From positions 12,462,599-12,526,598 of the forward strand of contig NC_088309.1 of the NCBI RefSeq assembly GCF_910592395.1: 64,000 nt of DNA, written 5' to 3'. The position numbers were made by a program, and so were the translations under genes. Below, one piece after another: positions 24,926 through 37,600 of the stretch; the first letter of the stretch is position 1, and each line of letters opens with the position of its first letter. The notes under the pieces were generated by a model. It was not told the origin of the DNA and ran no database searches. It was given only the letters and a program-made list of their open reading frames with translations. This stretch comes from Lineus longissimus (lineage: Eukaryota > Nemertea > Pilidiophora > Heteronemertea > Lineidae).

Positions 24926-27900
24926 ATATAAATTTTTGGTTACACACTAAGCCTATGTTTTAGTTCTATTAACATAGATGATAAAAGCAAATGAATTGGT
25001 ATAAATCTTGCTTACCTTGTGATTGCAAAATGAGACTAAATGATGATTATATGGTCAGAATTGGATTCTCTGTTTGCCTAGTCATTGTGCGAAGGTGGGT
25101 TATGAGGAGCACTCAAGTACTTATAAGGATAATGAGGTGGTCTCCCACCACCAGGGGAAATCCACTGGCTAGATTACTGGAGTACTACTGCAATAGACAA
25201 GTGATAGGGCCAAGCAGAACAGGAGACACTGCAGAGTAATTACCTTTGGTAGACTACAATAATGCATGATAGTCTAGTGTTCTTATTTGGGGTGTGATGA
25301 CTATCATGCCCTAAGTGAAGCTCCAGATTGCAAAAAGCTGTCTTTTGTGACAACATTTGGGGGCAGAGTTAAAATGCTTTTAGCATGTCAAATTAGGTGA
25401 TCACATCACGTGATAAAAAAGTTCCGACAGAAAGTCATTGCACAGCCCAATAAAAGGCAAAAAGCGATTCAGAGAATTTGAAAGAACTGCTTTAATTTGA
25501 TAAATTCATGATCGGTTTTATCAGTCTGAGTGAAAAAAGTTACTCTAAATGGGAAAAGAGTTAAGGAAATCCAGCTGAGAATAAGGAAGCTTGTGCTTGA
25601 ATGTCAGGCATGTAGTGCTTTTCTGATTGGTATCAAGCATATTAGGACATAATCTACAGTTAATGTACAGAACTTGAAGTCTTGTTGACTTGACATGAAC
25701 TCGTTGTAAATACGTTGACAATTGGATATTGCATGCAATGAGGAAATACTAGATTTGAAGAGTGCGTTCTGATATCCATCATTGTACGATTTGAACAGCT
25801 GCGTGCAAAAGGACAGCCTCAGTTCCATTAGACATACAATGGACAGCATGCATTTTGCGTGATGGCATTCCATGGCATACCGTTGATAAAGGGTACTGAC
25901 TTCTTGCCAGTCTTTGAAAGTAAATGAAGACATGGAAGGCTTCTGTCTTTGGTTTCAGAATCTAGAAAAAGATTATAACCATTTTTAGCAAAACCCGCAT
26001 TATTTGTGGAGTGATAACCATGCAGGCATCTTCTGCAAGTTTCATATCTGTTCAAGGAGTACAAGAGTCTGATGCATTTTATGCTAATCAAAAGCTGATG
26101 ATGGAAAGTTTTGAGTGGGCCGCATTGATTTTAGTGGGCGTAATGAAGGTATATAACTTGAATGTATCCCAGCTGTGACTCCTGTGTGATGAAGCGTTTA
26201 TTCTCGCTGTAATTCGCAGATATGTAAGAAATGTTGGCTGCATTATGTGGTAATATTCAGAAATAAAATGCACTGCTCAAATGTCACCATCTGCTGTTGC
26301 CTGAAGATGGCTGATAACGCTGCATAAAGATAAGTTTTTATAGTGAAAGGTTTCAGTGCCGTCTGCTACCATTGGAAACATGATTCAAGGCAACATTTTA
26401 CCCAAAACTGAACTTCCAGCTTGTTTTCTATGGAGTGTGTGCTGAAGGATTTCTGACCCTCTAGGCCGTAGATTGGCCTAACTTATCAATCAAAGGAATC
26501 TCTGCAATCACCAAAGCCGGCTGGCCATTTTCTATCCATTGCAATTAAGCCAACCCACTTGCCTAATATTTGTGTTGCCAATTTTTTCAGGAGGGCGGCT
26601 AAAAACTGTTGACTTGGTACCAGTTGTTTTAGGATCCAAAGTTAGTTTCCCCAACAAAATTCAGTGCAACTCGTACTACTGTTAGTTTTTTTCTTGGGAA
26701 CTGAATTGTGAAGATTGTTTTGAAGAAATAGTATTTTTCGTCATGTTTATGTTGGGCAATAGACATTGTATTGGTGATATGTGTGAGTCAAGATTTGATA
26801 AATTGGCAAAAAATGATGCTTTACCTATAGCTCTTTCCATTTGATTCTCTCGAAAAAAGATATCCTCATTCGCAGATAGGTTTGGTTTCTTTTCGAATGT
26901 GTATATAGGTGAAATGTAGCGTGGTGATAAGACATGCAGGAATAATGCTGCCAAGCTGCACCATTAATCATAACTCCACTTTAGGCTCTTTGGGAAGTAT
27001 CTGGCAGTGTTTTTTGGATGGACCACAAACCAAGTGGTGATCAGGTCACTTCAATGTTGATGAGGAAAACTTGGTAAATGTTGGCCAATCGTTTTGTGTT
27101 CAGTTGAAATAAATGGTACTGCCACCTGGCCTGAAATGAAGGAACTAATTACCCATCGTCTTGTGGGAAATAGTATCCAAGTTGAGAAAGAGGGGTCGGA
27201 GAGAATTCAACACAAGCCTTGATGTAAATCAAGCTTTCTGATTGGATAATGTAGATTTGATAGCCAGGTATTGACCAATCACATAGTCATTTCCCGTTCT
27301 TGCTGGACAGTCATTGGACTTGCAGACTTTCGCCTCCCAGGTTGTGACGATAATTCAAACCACTCTGCTTCCTCTGGTGGGACAATTACTCATGAATCCT
27401 GACCATTCCAAGTCTGTATGATTGAGGCATCTTCTCAGTATGTTCTGATCTTTACTATTACATGTAGTTTCTTGTTCTGTACATCATGTTTACTAGTTAT
27501 GCACAGTTTTGCACAGGTTCTAGACATTACTGCCAGCTCTGGCAGCTGTCTTGAGTGTGTAGTAAACTCTCAAACAGCTGATAGTATTCAGATACGTTGT
27601 CCCTAGGCAAACCCAAGGTATGGTATTGCACATTACATTAGCCGTCAGCCACATAATTGTAGTAAATATTTCATGGTTAACATCATGGTAAGTTTCAAGA
27701 ATACTTCTCTGGAAGCAGTTGAAGGTTGGGTGTATTTTTCCAGGATGTTTTGGTTCTGTTGATAATGAATTAGGAGGAAGTCTGACAGAAACATTTTGAG
27801 CACTGTTTGTGAGAAATTGGCCTTCATCTGTAGACCGCTGAGATATGAGGATATGGCTAAGCAGAAAAAACGTCTCAATCTCAAATAGAAATGTCCTTCA

Positions 27901-28532
27901 CTCTCAAATAAATGAGACATACATGTAAGTCTAACTCTAGTCACCTGTCAAGTTGATATATTTTGGACTTCTCAATGAGCTATCCCATGTTGGTGCTCCA
28001 AGATCATCATCCTGTTGATATTCTAGTAAATCATATCACTAATTATCATAAATAGCTTTGAAAGGATGTAAACATTTATAAATAACTGAGGCCTTAGAAT
28101 TGCTGCTGAATAGGTTTAGAATAGTGATGTTTTTGTCTTGGAGTGCCTTCAAACAATATGTTACTGATTATCACTTGTATTTTGTGATATTGGTGATTCT
28201 CGAGTCAAACTTTTTAGATAAAGTTGACAACTTCCATCAGAGAAGAATTTGTTCTGACATGTGTGTGAAGAAGTCGATCGACAGTGCCCTCTGTGAGAAA
28301 CTTGTATACTTCCTTCACTTTCCCAGTCTGTCCTTTAATATGATGAATATAACCACAAGACCTATATTTTCTATTTGCTAGGGAATTTATTGTTAACAAG
28401 TGACAAATGTGTGGAATTGCAATGCCCAGAAATCGGTGCAAGGTTTTGCATTTTCAGCATTTTTCCCTATTAGTTGCACAATTTCTCATTGAGTGACCAA
28501 TGTCTTAATCCTTCTCGCTCTACTCATTGCAG
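24926..28532. other. non-coding stretch, probable intron upstream of Musashi RRM2 exon
   Basis: Nothing assignable was seen. Overlapping antisense frames between 25604 and 26273 are AT-rich and without recognisable domains. It ends in a good polypyrimidine tract and acceptor (CTCATTGCAG) of the first Musashi exon. Confidence 0.5.
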
Positions 28533-28615
28533 GTTTTGGCTTTGTGACATTTCAAGATGAAGACAGTGCGGACAAGGCCTGTGAAGTCCACTTCCACGAG
28601 ATCAATAGTAGAATG
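28533..28615 (+). CDS. msi: Musashi exon: RRM2, RNP1 to the end of the domain
   Basis: It enters in phase 1 (the first Gly codon is split) and leaves in phase 0. It encodes [17 protein letters not shown] followed by [11 protein letters not shown]. The RNP1 octamer of RRM2 is R-GFGFVTF; its first residue is on the missing upstream exon. HFHEIN is diagnostic of Musashi RRM2 (vertebrates: EIHFHEINNKM). The two aromatic RNP1 residues (both F) that stack on RNA bases are intact. The acceptor is CTCATTGCAG and the donor ATG|GTGAGA. The intron position after M, phase 0, agrees with the protein boundary before VECKKAQ in vertebrate Musashi. Confidence 0.95.
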
Positions 28616-31600
28616 GTGAGAAAACGTTCATCAAGTGTCTCAATAACTAATATGGTACATCCTAATTTTACACACAAAGTGAATGAATTCACTGGTGCCT
28701 TGTCCAAGTGAAAACTGAACAAAGAACAGATCCGAGTCATACCTTACTTAGGTCTATTTCAACCAAGTTGGCATCAATCATCTGTGCATTCCTTGCAGGA
28801 ATCCATACATGCACAAACATTTAATGCCGGCTTGAAAATGAAACAGACTTTTTCACCCATTTGTTACAAACTTTTAGTTTTTCATCCTAACTGAATTGAG
28901 AAAGTGTGTACACCGGAACTAAGTACAGTCAACCTTGATTCAGTTAGGTTGAAAGCACTTTCCACTGAACAGAGAGGCGCCATCTTTTGGCAACAGTTGA
29001 ATTGCATTTGGAGGTATGGTATGATTCAGTGTGGATGGCTCTGTCATCTCCTGCTGTTCCCAAGCTTCAGTCCACTCTTTCAAGGTATCTGAATTCTGTG
29101 GCTTTTCCTACTGCTAATACTTTCAACCAAGTTGCTTTCCCTTCACGTCCCTTTCTCAGCCCTCATAGAACATGTGACTAGGTTCTTGCTCATACCATCT
29201 GTGTCCAAAGAAAATGTCTCACAATAATTTGCTTGGCTTTAAGTGAAAATGCAGAACACTGTCATCTTATTGGGTGCAGTTTCTTTGGACATGAACAGTA
29301 GCTGACTTTACACTTCTTGCACTCAACATAGGCCGCACACCGTCTAGTGACGGTGGTGATTCAAATTGATATTCCGTGGTTACAGACCATGATATGTCTG
29401 ATGGAATCTTTTGTCAACATATTTTTAAAGAGGTCGAAGGCACTCCTTTGAGTTTCTAGGCCCCTCAATTTCACCAGCAACAATGCTTGTTTAAATAAAT
29501 GGTGTTATCATCGAAAAATGCACCAATTCACAGAAACAAATGGAAGTGGGGCCACAGAAATTTAGGGGTATACAGTATCAATTTGAATCGCCATCATGCC
29601 AGCAATGCATCTAACATGCTCACGAAGTAGATATAACCAAACAGAGAGATTACAAGTCATTATATTGCCTAATCTAGCTGTAACAATTATTTGTGTAGTT
29701 GTAATGCATTTCGTCATGCCATCAGCATTTTTAGAACATCACATTTTTAAATGTTCGTAATCTGTATATAGAGCTGATGAATCTCAGTAGAACATCGCTT
29801 AATCTATCATTTGTAGAATTTTACAGTGAAACCTCATTTCGACTTAATCCCAATATCAGTCCTTTGTATAATATCATATTGGTGTTACTCACACCCTATT
29901 TGATTTGTACATATTTGTTACATTCATGTTATGAGAAAATATCAATAATGCTAAGAAAATTGATTGGAAATCTAGAGTTCAAATGAGGCGGCACTGTAAA
30001 TTCTGCCAAATATAGCTGTAATTGTTAATTTTGAGAAGTAAAGTGTACCTTACATGTTTAGCTCTATAATTTGCAAGATATTGCTTATTCCATGGCACTG
30101 TGTTAGGAATGTCTAAATGTAGCCTTGTTAAGTCCTCTTAGGAAAGTCTTGTTTAGGATGTCTCTGGTGATTCAGGACTCTCCACTCTCCACTTCCTCCC
30201 TGACTGTTTCTGCAAGCCATGTCCTCCCTGCTTTGATGGAAGATATTCCTCCTTAATTGTCTCTTAGATTGTCTTGCTAGTTAGTGCATGATAATTGCTC
30301 CATATGTATGTAAATGAGGGATGTAATTGACTGTCAGTTATTTGAGGCTGCGGCCAATTTCATATCTAGCTGGTTTAGATTGTACTGGGTCCTTCATGTG
30401 GCAGTAATAGCCAACCTCAGATGCAACACTACAAACCAAATACCACTACCTTAAATCATATAATGAAGTTGGTAAAACTATTTTGATATGGTGTCCTGGA
30501 AACATCTACAAAGAATCTTGCACCTTTTTATGATGGGAAAAGGGGCTCTGCCTGGTCAGCATTCTTGATGGAAACTGCAATCAGCTTGATGAACCATGTC
30601 TTGAATAACCATGCCCCAGGAGGGGATTTCCATGAATAAGACGTCGCTCAGCCTATGCTTTCTCCAAAGTATGCTGTTGCATGAAATGACCATTCCAGAG
30701 TTGAAAAGAATAATGGTTGCCCTCAAACAAAAATAGCCCATCTTCAGATCTCCTCACTGTTGTGTCATCCTTTAATTTTGAAATTTATAAAAAATGTCTG
30801 CCATCCGTGTTAGAAATTTGATTGATGATGATGGAGATTGGTAGCCTTATCATGGTCATATTTGCAACCTGTTCTACCATCAAACATCCTGCGTAATATT
30901 CCTCAATGAATTCGAAGATTAACAAACATGAAAGTTCATTCGTGTGTGAAGAATTGTGGGATATGGTCCACATCTCCCATGGAGATCTGTTGTCTGCGTA
31001 TGACACGGCAAATCATAGCCTCGTCTGTCATTGTGGGCACTATGAAGCCGGTGGTGTGATAAGACAGTGGCAAGGAATGATGTGACAGGGCTTTGGGAAG
31101 GGAACTTGTCTCGACTATGACATGTCTGAATGAGCAGATGGATAAAATCTTGGTCGCCTAGATGGCTTGATGGGGTGAAAAGTAAAACTAAGACAAGGCA
31201 AAAAATTGATTGGCATTAATCAGAAACCATTGCGATACGCATAATTAGTGAAAGTGAACAATTCTATATCTTGTCTGTTTCAATTGGATTGGTGTCTTTC
31301 AAAAAGCATTTTCTTCCTATACATAGACAACAATTCTTGTAAGAGGAGTTACTTGAAATAGAAAAAACAACAATGTGATTCATTATCTCCACTTATCAGT
31401 CTCGCACTTCAAAATATAAAAACAAGTCCTTGAGGGCGAGGTCAACTGTGTTCGATCTGTTTGTTCTTTCAAGAGGGTTCTGAAGTGCCATTTTGTGAGC
31501 ATACTTTTCATGACGGAATTGCTATGTTTCTCTGCTGAGGTTTTTCATGTGCGGTTTATTGCGATGGACTGAGTTACAGCTGAGAGAAGTACACATGGGG

Positions 31601-34600
31601 AGATTTCTGCCATGGTTTGAATTCGGCAGTTATTGAATCACAAATAGGCATATCATCATGTGATTTGAGAGCTGAGAGGTATGCCTGGAATCGTCATAAA
31701 TGAGTGCTCAGTGCACATTAATGTCACATGTTATGACATAGAATTTTGATTACTGATTACTTCATTTTTATAGCCTTACGAGGACGATGCCATTAAGAGA
31801 AGGTGTGAACAACTCCTGCTACAGGAAAAAATGGTTGAAATTTATCAGAAATCCTAGAGCTGAGATTGACCATAAATTGTCCTTGTATTTTCGGAAAATG
31901 ACATCTCGCTTGGGAGTTCTGGCATGGCCCCAGCATGCCTTACTATTAGTCTAATGGGAGACTCGGGTTGCAGAAACATGAATGGGCTTCAGTGTTATGG
32001 TAGTGTATCTCATCAGAATCTAGTCATCTGCTATAAATATAGGAAGTATGTGCATCCCTGCCTATAGTAGTACCATATTAGAACCTCATTTGCAATCATT
32101 TTACTCAGAAACTAGTCACACTTTCTTCAGGAAAAGCCCAAGTCCCCTCCCCAGTAGTTAGTCTCAAGTGCTGCCATCTCTTTCAGCTTTTCCTTGTCTT
32201 CCTCGATGTTAACTCTCCCTTTCTTTATCAGGTTGAGGCAAAGAAGGCACAACCCAAGGAGGTGATGAATGCACAAAATGCTGTGCGAGGTAAGCATAGT
32301 CTTCTAAGAAAAGTGTATTTGTGGTGTTTTGACAGCCAATTTGATATCTGGCAACTGATTGGACCAACAGTAACATCCTTTGCACAGCTTTCCCTGGCCA
32401 CCTAATTAATGTGTCTTTTAAATGTTACGCTCCACCATGGAATGCACAATCTGTTGTCCTTGAAACCAAACAGGTATTGAAGACTCCTAAAAACTTTGTG
32501 TTGTGCAAATACATGGATGATTGTGCTGACGGGGTATCAGTTTTGTGACGTATTTCTGTCTGCGCAGTGGCCTGCATGAGAGATCTTCCTTGATAACCTG
32601 GGAGTTTATCTCCTTGATCCCTTTGGACACAGTTGATTGCCTTGAGGATAACTGCTTGCTTACTCAGGGTGCTCTTGGATGAAACTTTCATGGTTACCAT
32701 GGTTTACGTTAGAATAAATCTGACTCCTCAACAATTATGAACGATGATAAGTGCCTGAACTGGAAGGGACTTACGCCATGGGTACATATGCACTTTTGAA
32801 GGGACACTTCCATTTCAAAGTGATGAACCCTATTTGTTGCCTTGGACACAAATGGACTGGCCTGGCTGTGTCACTGTGACATTTTGAGAAAGGTGTATTA
32901 TTCTAAATGAGGGCCTACCTGGATGTTTTAGTTCTTTTTTACCAAAATTTGAATTTAAAGAAGAATAAATTTCCCCGTGTGCGTCAAGCCTCGTGCCTGT
33001 TTCCATGGTTCCTATACTCAACATTAGTCAAGAGTCGCCTGTTCTTTCAGTTACACTGACCAAAGACCCCCCCCCCCAAGCACATTTCACCCATGAAATT
33101 ACAACAAATCATCCTAAAAAACAAGGAAATAGAATATCCCCTCTGAGAAGCGCTGCATGAACGCACTAGTTTCTGGGATATCAATGGAATTCCGAAGCTC
33201 GGTAATGCCAGCCACTTGAACAATGGTAGCTGCAGTCAAGTATCCCCTCGCCATATCTTCTATTTGACTTCATCATTGTTGTCGTTAGTATTTTACGTTC
33301 AACCCCTAATGTTTCGTCATCTGCTTAAAGTATACCCTTGGCACTTTGATGTACTGTTTCATGAAGAGCTTTTACCTTTTTTCCAAAAGTTAAAAAAGAT
33401 TTCCTGAGAATAATCAAGTTTTGGGGGAAAAAATCACGAATTCTTCCTTCATTTTTTACGCAATTCTGCGAATTCCTGATGTTGTATGTCTGCACTCAAG
33501 TGGCTAATCTTGCATGTACTGTATTCATTTGAATTTGCAGTTGGATAAAAAAAGGACGAAAAACCTATCTGATATTGTCTGATAAAATAAAAATTTGCGC
33601 CCAGACCTGAGCGGTGCGTGAGTCGCTAAGGTAAGATGGGTAACTGTCAATGGAAAGTAGACTTAAATGTAGCTTACTGTTGTAGAGGAGCCTTCCAGAT
33701 ACATTCACTTAAACGTAAGCGCCATACAAAACCAGTAACAGTGACATTTATGAGAGTGTGATTTATTAGCTTCTAACGAGGGAATGTCTAGGACACAACG
33801 GTGCAGTGCCGTGAGATGATGTTGGTTGTCGTCAAATGAATGTTGCAAATATGATATGTCACATCTCAAAAGCAGAGTACGCCATTTCCAAAATGTCTGA
33901 ACTTGGCAACGTTGTCTTAGAATGTAATAATAACAAGTCACTGAGATTCTGTCTTCAAAGGAAGGCCAGCCAGGAAACTCAATTTATCTCTCCTACCAAT
34001 ATCATTGAATAAATATTGGTTCTATGTACTGTCATATTGGGATCAAACACATGAGGTGACATGGCTGGAGGTGCTGGCTTGGTGAATCATTGCTAAAGTC
34101 CAATGAGTGGGCACAGTGAACTATCCTATCTCTTCTTCACCTTATATTCTGAATTTTGTGATGATATAGTGAGATATACCCTAGAGCAATTAGAAGTATA
34201 AATAGTGTTGCAATAATGATTCAAGATTCCGGCGGCCATATTAGCAGCCATCTTGTTTTTACTGACCGCCAAAGTCTATAATGCTGTCAGTGTGTTCCTT
34301 TACCCCTAAAACTAGGGTGTATTTAGGATATGAAAAGATTGTCCTATTCCTTGTCATTGTCACTGTGTGCATCTTCGTATGGCCCATCTATTATATCCTA
34401 GTTGATGAATACAGTACATAACTGATAGATATCTAGAAGTAGCATTTTAGCTCTGGATTGTAATACTAGAGAAGCACTTCAGTTCAAATGTGTTCTTCCT
34501 TTTACCTCTGGATGTTCTCTCTGTGTTTTACTTACCCTTTTGGTTTGGGTTATTTCTATTCATAATAATAAAAAACCCTTAAATGTGTCTTTGTTTCAAT

Positions 34601-37600
34601 TGATATAGTTATTTTTTCTTTATTGACCTTCGTTTTTCCAATGTGCTTTTGATAGTTCAACTCATGGTTCCTCTCCTGTGAGAGACTATGATGAGAGACT
34701 ATGACTATGGTGAGAGAAAGAAGGAATGTTGTACATGTGACAGTCTCATGGATCCTTGTTCTAGCCATCGTGTATCAATCACCAATCCTTCTTATGGTGG
34801 TTTATGATTGCACAATGTAATTACTGCCCCATTTGACCATGGACTGAACCTCTCTGTCCAAGGCATCCACCACAGCATTCTTGCCACAAAACCAGACAGC
34901 GTTGTTAGTTCAAGAATCAAATCTGCTGTTGATGAGATTTGATGAATTTAGTCTAGAATAGCTTTCCTGTTAGCCGACAACAAACCTATTAGATAGGTAG
35001 CCTAGCCTGATGCTAAATAATTCTGACAGTTATTTTCACAATATAAGAAAAGTTGCTGTTTATTCAAGTCAGTGTGAAAATTAAAAAAGAGAGATAGGCA
35101 CTTCTTGTAGTTTGCTTCATGTGAAGGGGTGAGTCACTATAAACTGCTAGGTAGATCTATTCAGTGGTATACCTGCAATGAAGGTACAACATAAGTGTTC
35201 ATTTTTACCCCAGAGCTGGCTTGCTTTTTCATGTGAAGACTTTACCCCAGGCCAGTTCACTTATAAAGTCTAGAAAGAAGCCTAATTTGGGGTGATTATC
35301 CTTTCACATGAGAAGACTATGCACTACAGGCGATGATTATTTCCTTGGAGATTGTCTGGACACTACTACCCTCATCTAGGAATGACCAAGGTTTTTTCCC
35401 CTCGCACATCTGCATCGTTACTTTGTTTGTTCCAGGTGTCACATCCAAGGTCCCTGACGAAATTCCCCGGCCCACGTTCCAACATTTGTCATGTTTTTCT
35501 TTACAGATGTGGCAGGGTTCGTGCCAGGGATCTTTCCAGGATTCCCTGCGGCGGCAGCAGCAGCGTATAGCGCATATGGCCGGCCATTACATGGATACCC
35601 CGCAATTCACTATTTCCCAGGTAGGTGCCAAGATATCCAATTCTGACTGTCCTCTGTAGTTGATAGGGTAGTCTTCAACTGCAGTCATGCAATTACTAAT
35701 GGTCAAATCCATCGGGATGCCTGAGTGTATTTCAACTGCATGTTTGACATCTGGAGGACTGAAGTGATGAACTTTTTGATATGCTAGTTGTGCATTCCTA
35801 AAGCAACAGTACACCCTTTTCAAGAGAGGTTTCTTTTGAATTGTCGCTCGTTTGCGGGACGCACCGCAACTCATGCTGTGATCATGATTACCGGTCGCTG
35901 TGATTGAAATGGATCATTTGCGGAACAGGAGACAGTCTTCCTTCACTTATAAAAAAATATGAGAGCTGGAATTGGTGATCTTGGCAAAAAACGTGATAAA
36001 AGGTTTAAAAAAGAGTCCTCCATGTGTTAAGATTGCTTTCAGTGTTACTGTTAGGTACCTGAAGGGGGGCATGTTTGCGCCCTTTGTGCGAGCATGCTGG
36101 TGTCTCTCCTATCAACTCCTTCCTATCAAAGGACAGCTTTGTGAGACCAGGACTGATTAGTATCACATCACCCGTTGTGTTTGTTATGTAATTTGCAGTG
36201 TGCAGATGCATCTTTCATCCATAAACATTTCATACCGGTGTTGGGAAACGCTTTCAATTGAGGGTGTTGTATGGTTATGTCATTTGATGTGGACAGTATA
36301 GGCACATCACATATTGTCTAATGACTTGCTATTAATCCACTCTAATGTGTAAAGCTAATCTTTTAAATGTACATGTATGTTGTTTAGTGGTGTCGGGTTA
36401 TTGTAACTGCAGGCAGTATCAAATTATGTTAGGGGGATGCATTCAAAACAACATTTAGGCCAGAAACTCCAACATGTGAAAAGAAGTTTACCTCATACCT
36501 ATGAAGGCAATAAGTTTTTTATGAAAGGATTTGTTTAAGTGAACAGCAGAAGCACCACACCTCATTGACATGGAATGAGTTGAGCAGGAACAGAATGTTG
36601 AAAACGTGATTGCCCTATGCAGCTGATTGAAGCAATCACGGCAAGAAATCCTTTCACCAAGCTGACATGGATATCTAATTAAAAGCGTGCCCGTGGAGGA
36701 ACCTATTGCTGCTATTGATCGAAAAATGTATTAACGGGAAACAGAGATAAAACACGCGCCAAGAATAAATTCAATATTCCAAGATATGTCCAGTGAAGAT
36801 TAGTAATCTGTTTTGGATAACCACAGTTCTGATAGAGGTGCTTACTGTGTTGAGGGAATCACAACCGTCGATAGAACTGAAAAAGTCAAATGAAGATTTG
36901 TCGTGTTAATTGAATATCTGCATATCTTCTTCATGGCGAGAGAATTTCTTTTCTAAGCTTACCACCTTACTGATACTGCCTGTAGTTTCTAGTATTTAAA
37001 GCAAAGTATGTAAAATCTCGCCAAATCTTTTCACTGATAAAACATTGGTAACATGTTCAATTCTATAGGCAGTTTAGGCAATTAATATTCTAACATGTTC
37101 ATCTGCTTGCGTGGAATCGTGTTTAGGTTAATATTGCTGACATTCCTTCTAAGAACTCTCCGCGTTATGTTCTTTGGGACTTTCAGTTTCAACATAACTT
37201 AAATGTGGTTTGACACAAGCCAATTGTTTGTGTTTCATGTTCATGCCTGAAGGGCTCATGCATAAAGGACACTCACAACTTGACAGATTTGTTCTGCATT
37301 TCGAGAGCAGAAAGACATTGGACACCTCACTTTGTCAACTTTGCAGACACACGTTCGTCAGTGATGCAGAGTCGATTCAAAAGATTTTGCCTGGTTGACT
37401 TGTGGCAGCTGTGTGGGTGAACATCCCCTCATTGGCGTCTGTTCATGAGCGTGATGGCTATTTCACCACCCACCATGGTGTCGAAAATGCCTCTGGTCTA
37501 ACGAGATATGGCCGATCTCGTCTAATTATAGATTTGCATATCTTGTCTTTCCTGTTAATTAGTGTACTTTATGGATGGTCCCTGACGACCACTGTATGAT

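Noticed and set aside
24541-24947. Two antisense open frames with 19-residue repeats.
   Set aside because: The 57-bp tandem unit is a multiple of 3 and stop-free on this strand. Two different frames are equally open, so there is no evidence of coding selection.
28533-28615. Alternative assignment to DAZAP1 or hnRNP A/B rather than Musashi.
   Set aside because: Those families share GFGF(V/I)TF but lack HFHEIN...[11 protein letters not shown] together with the NSPG...DMY and NGFH-stop C-terminus seen here.
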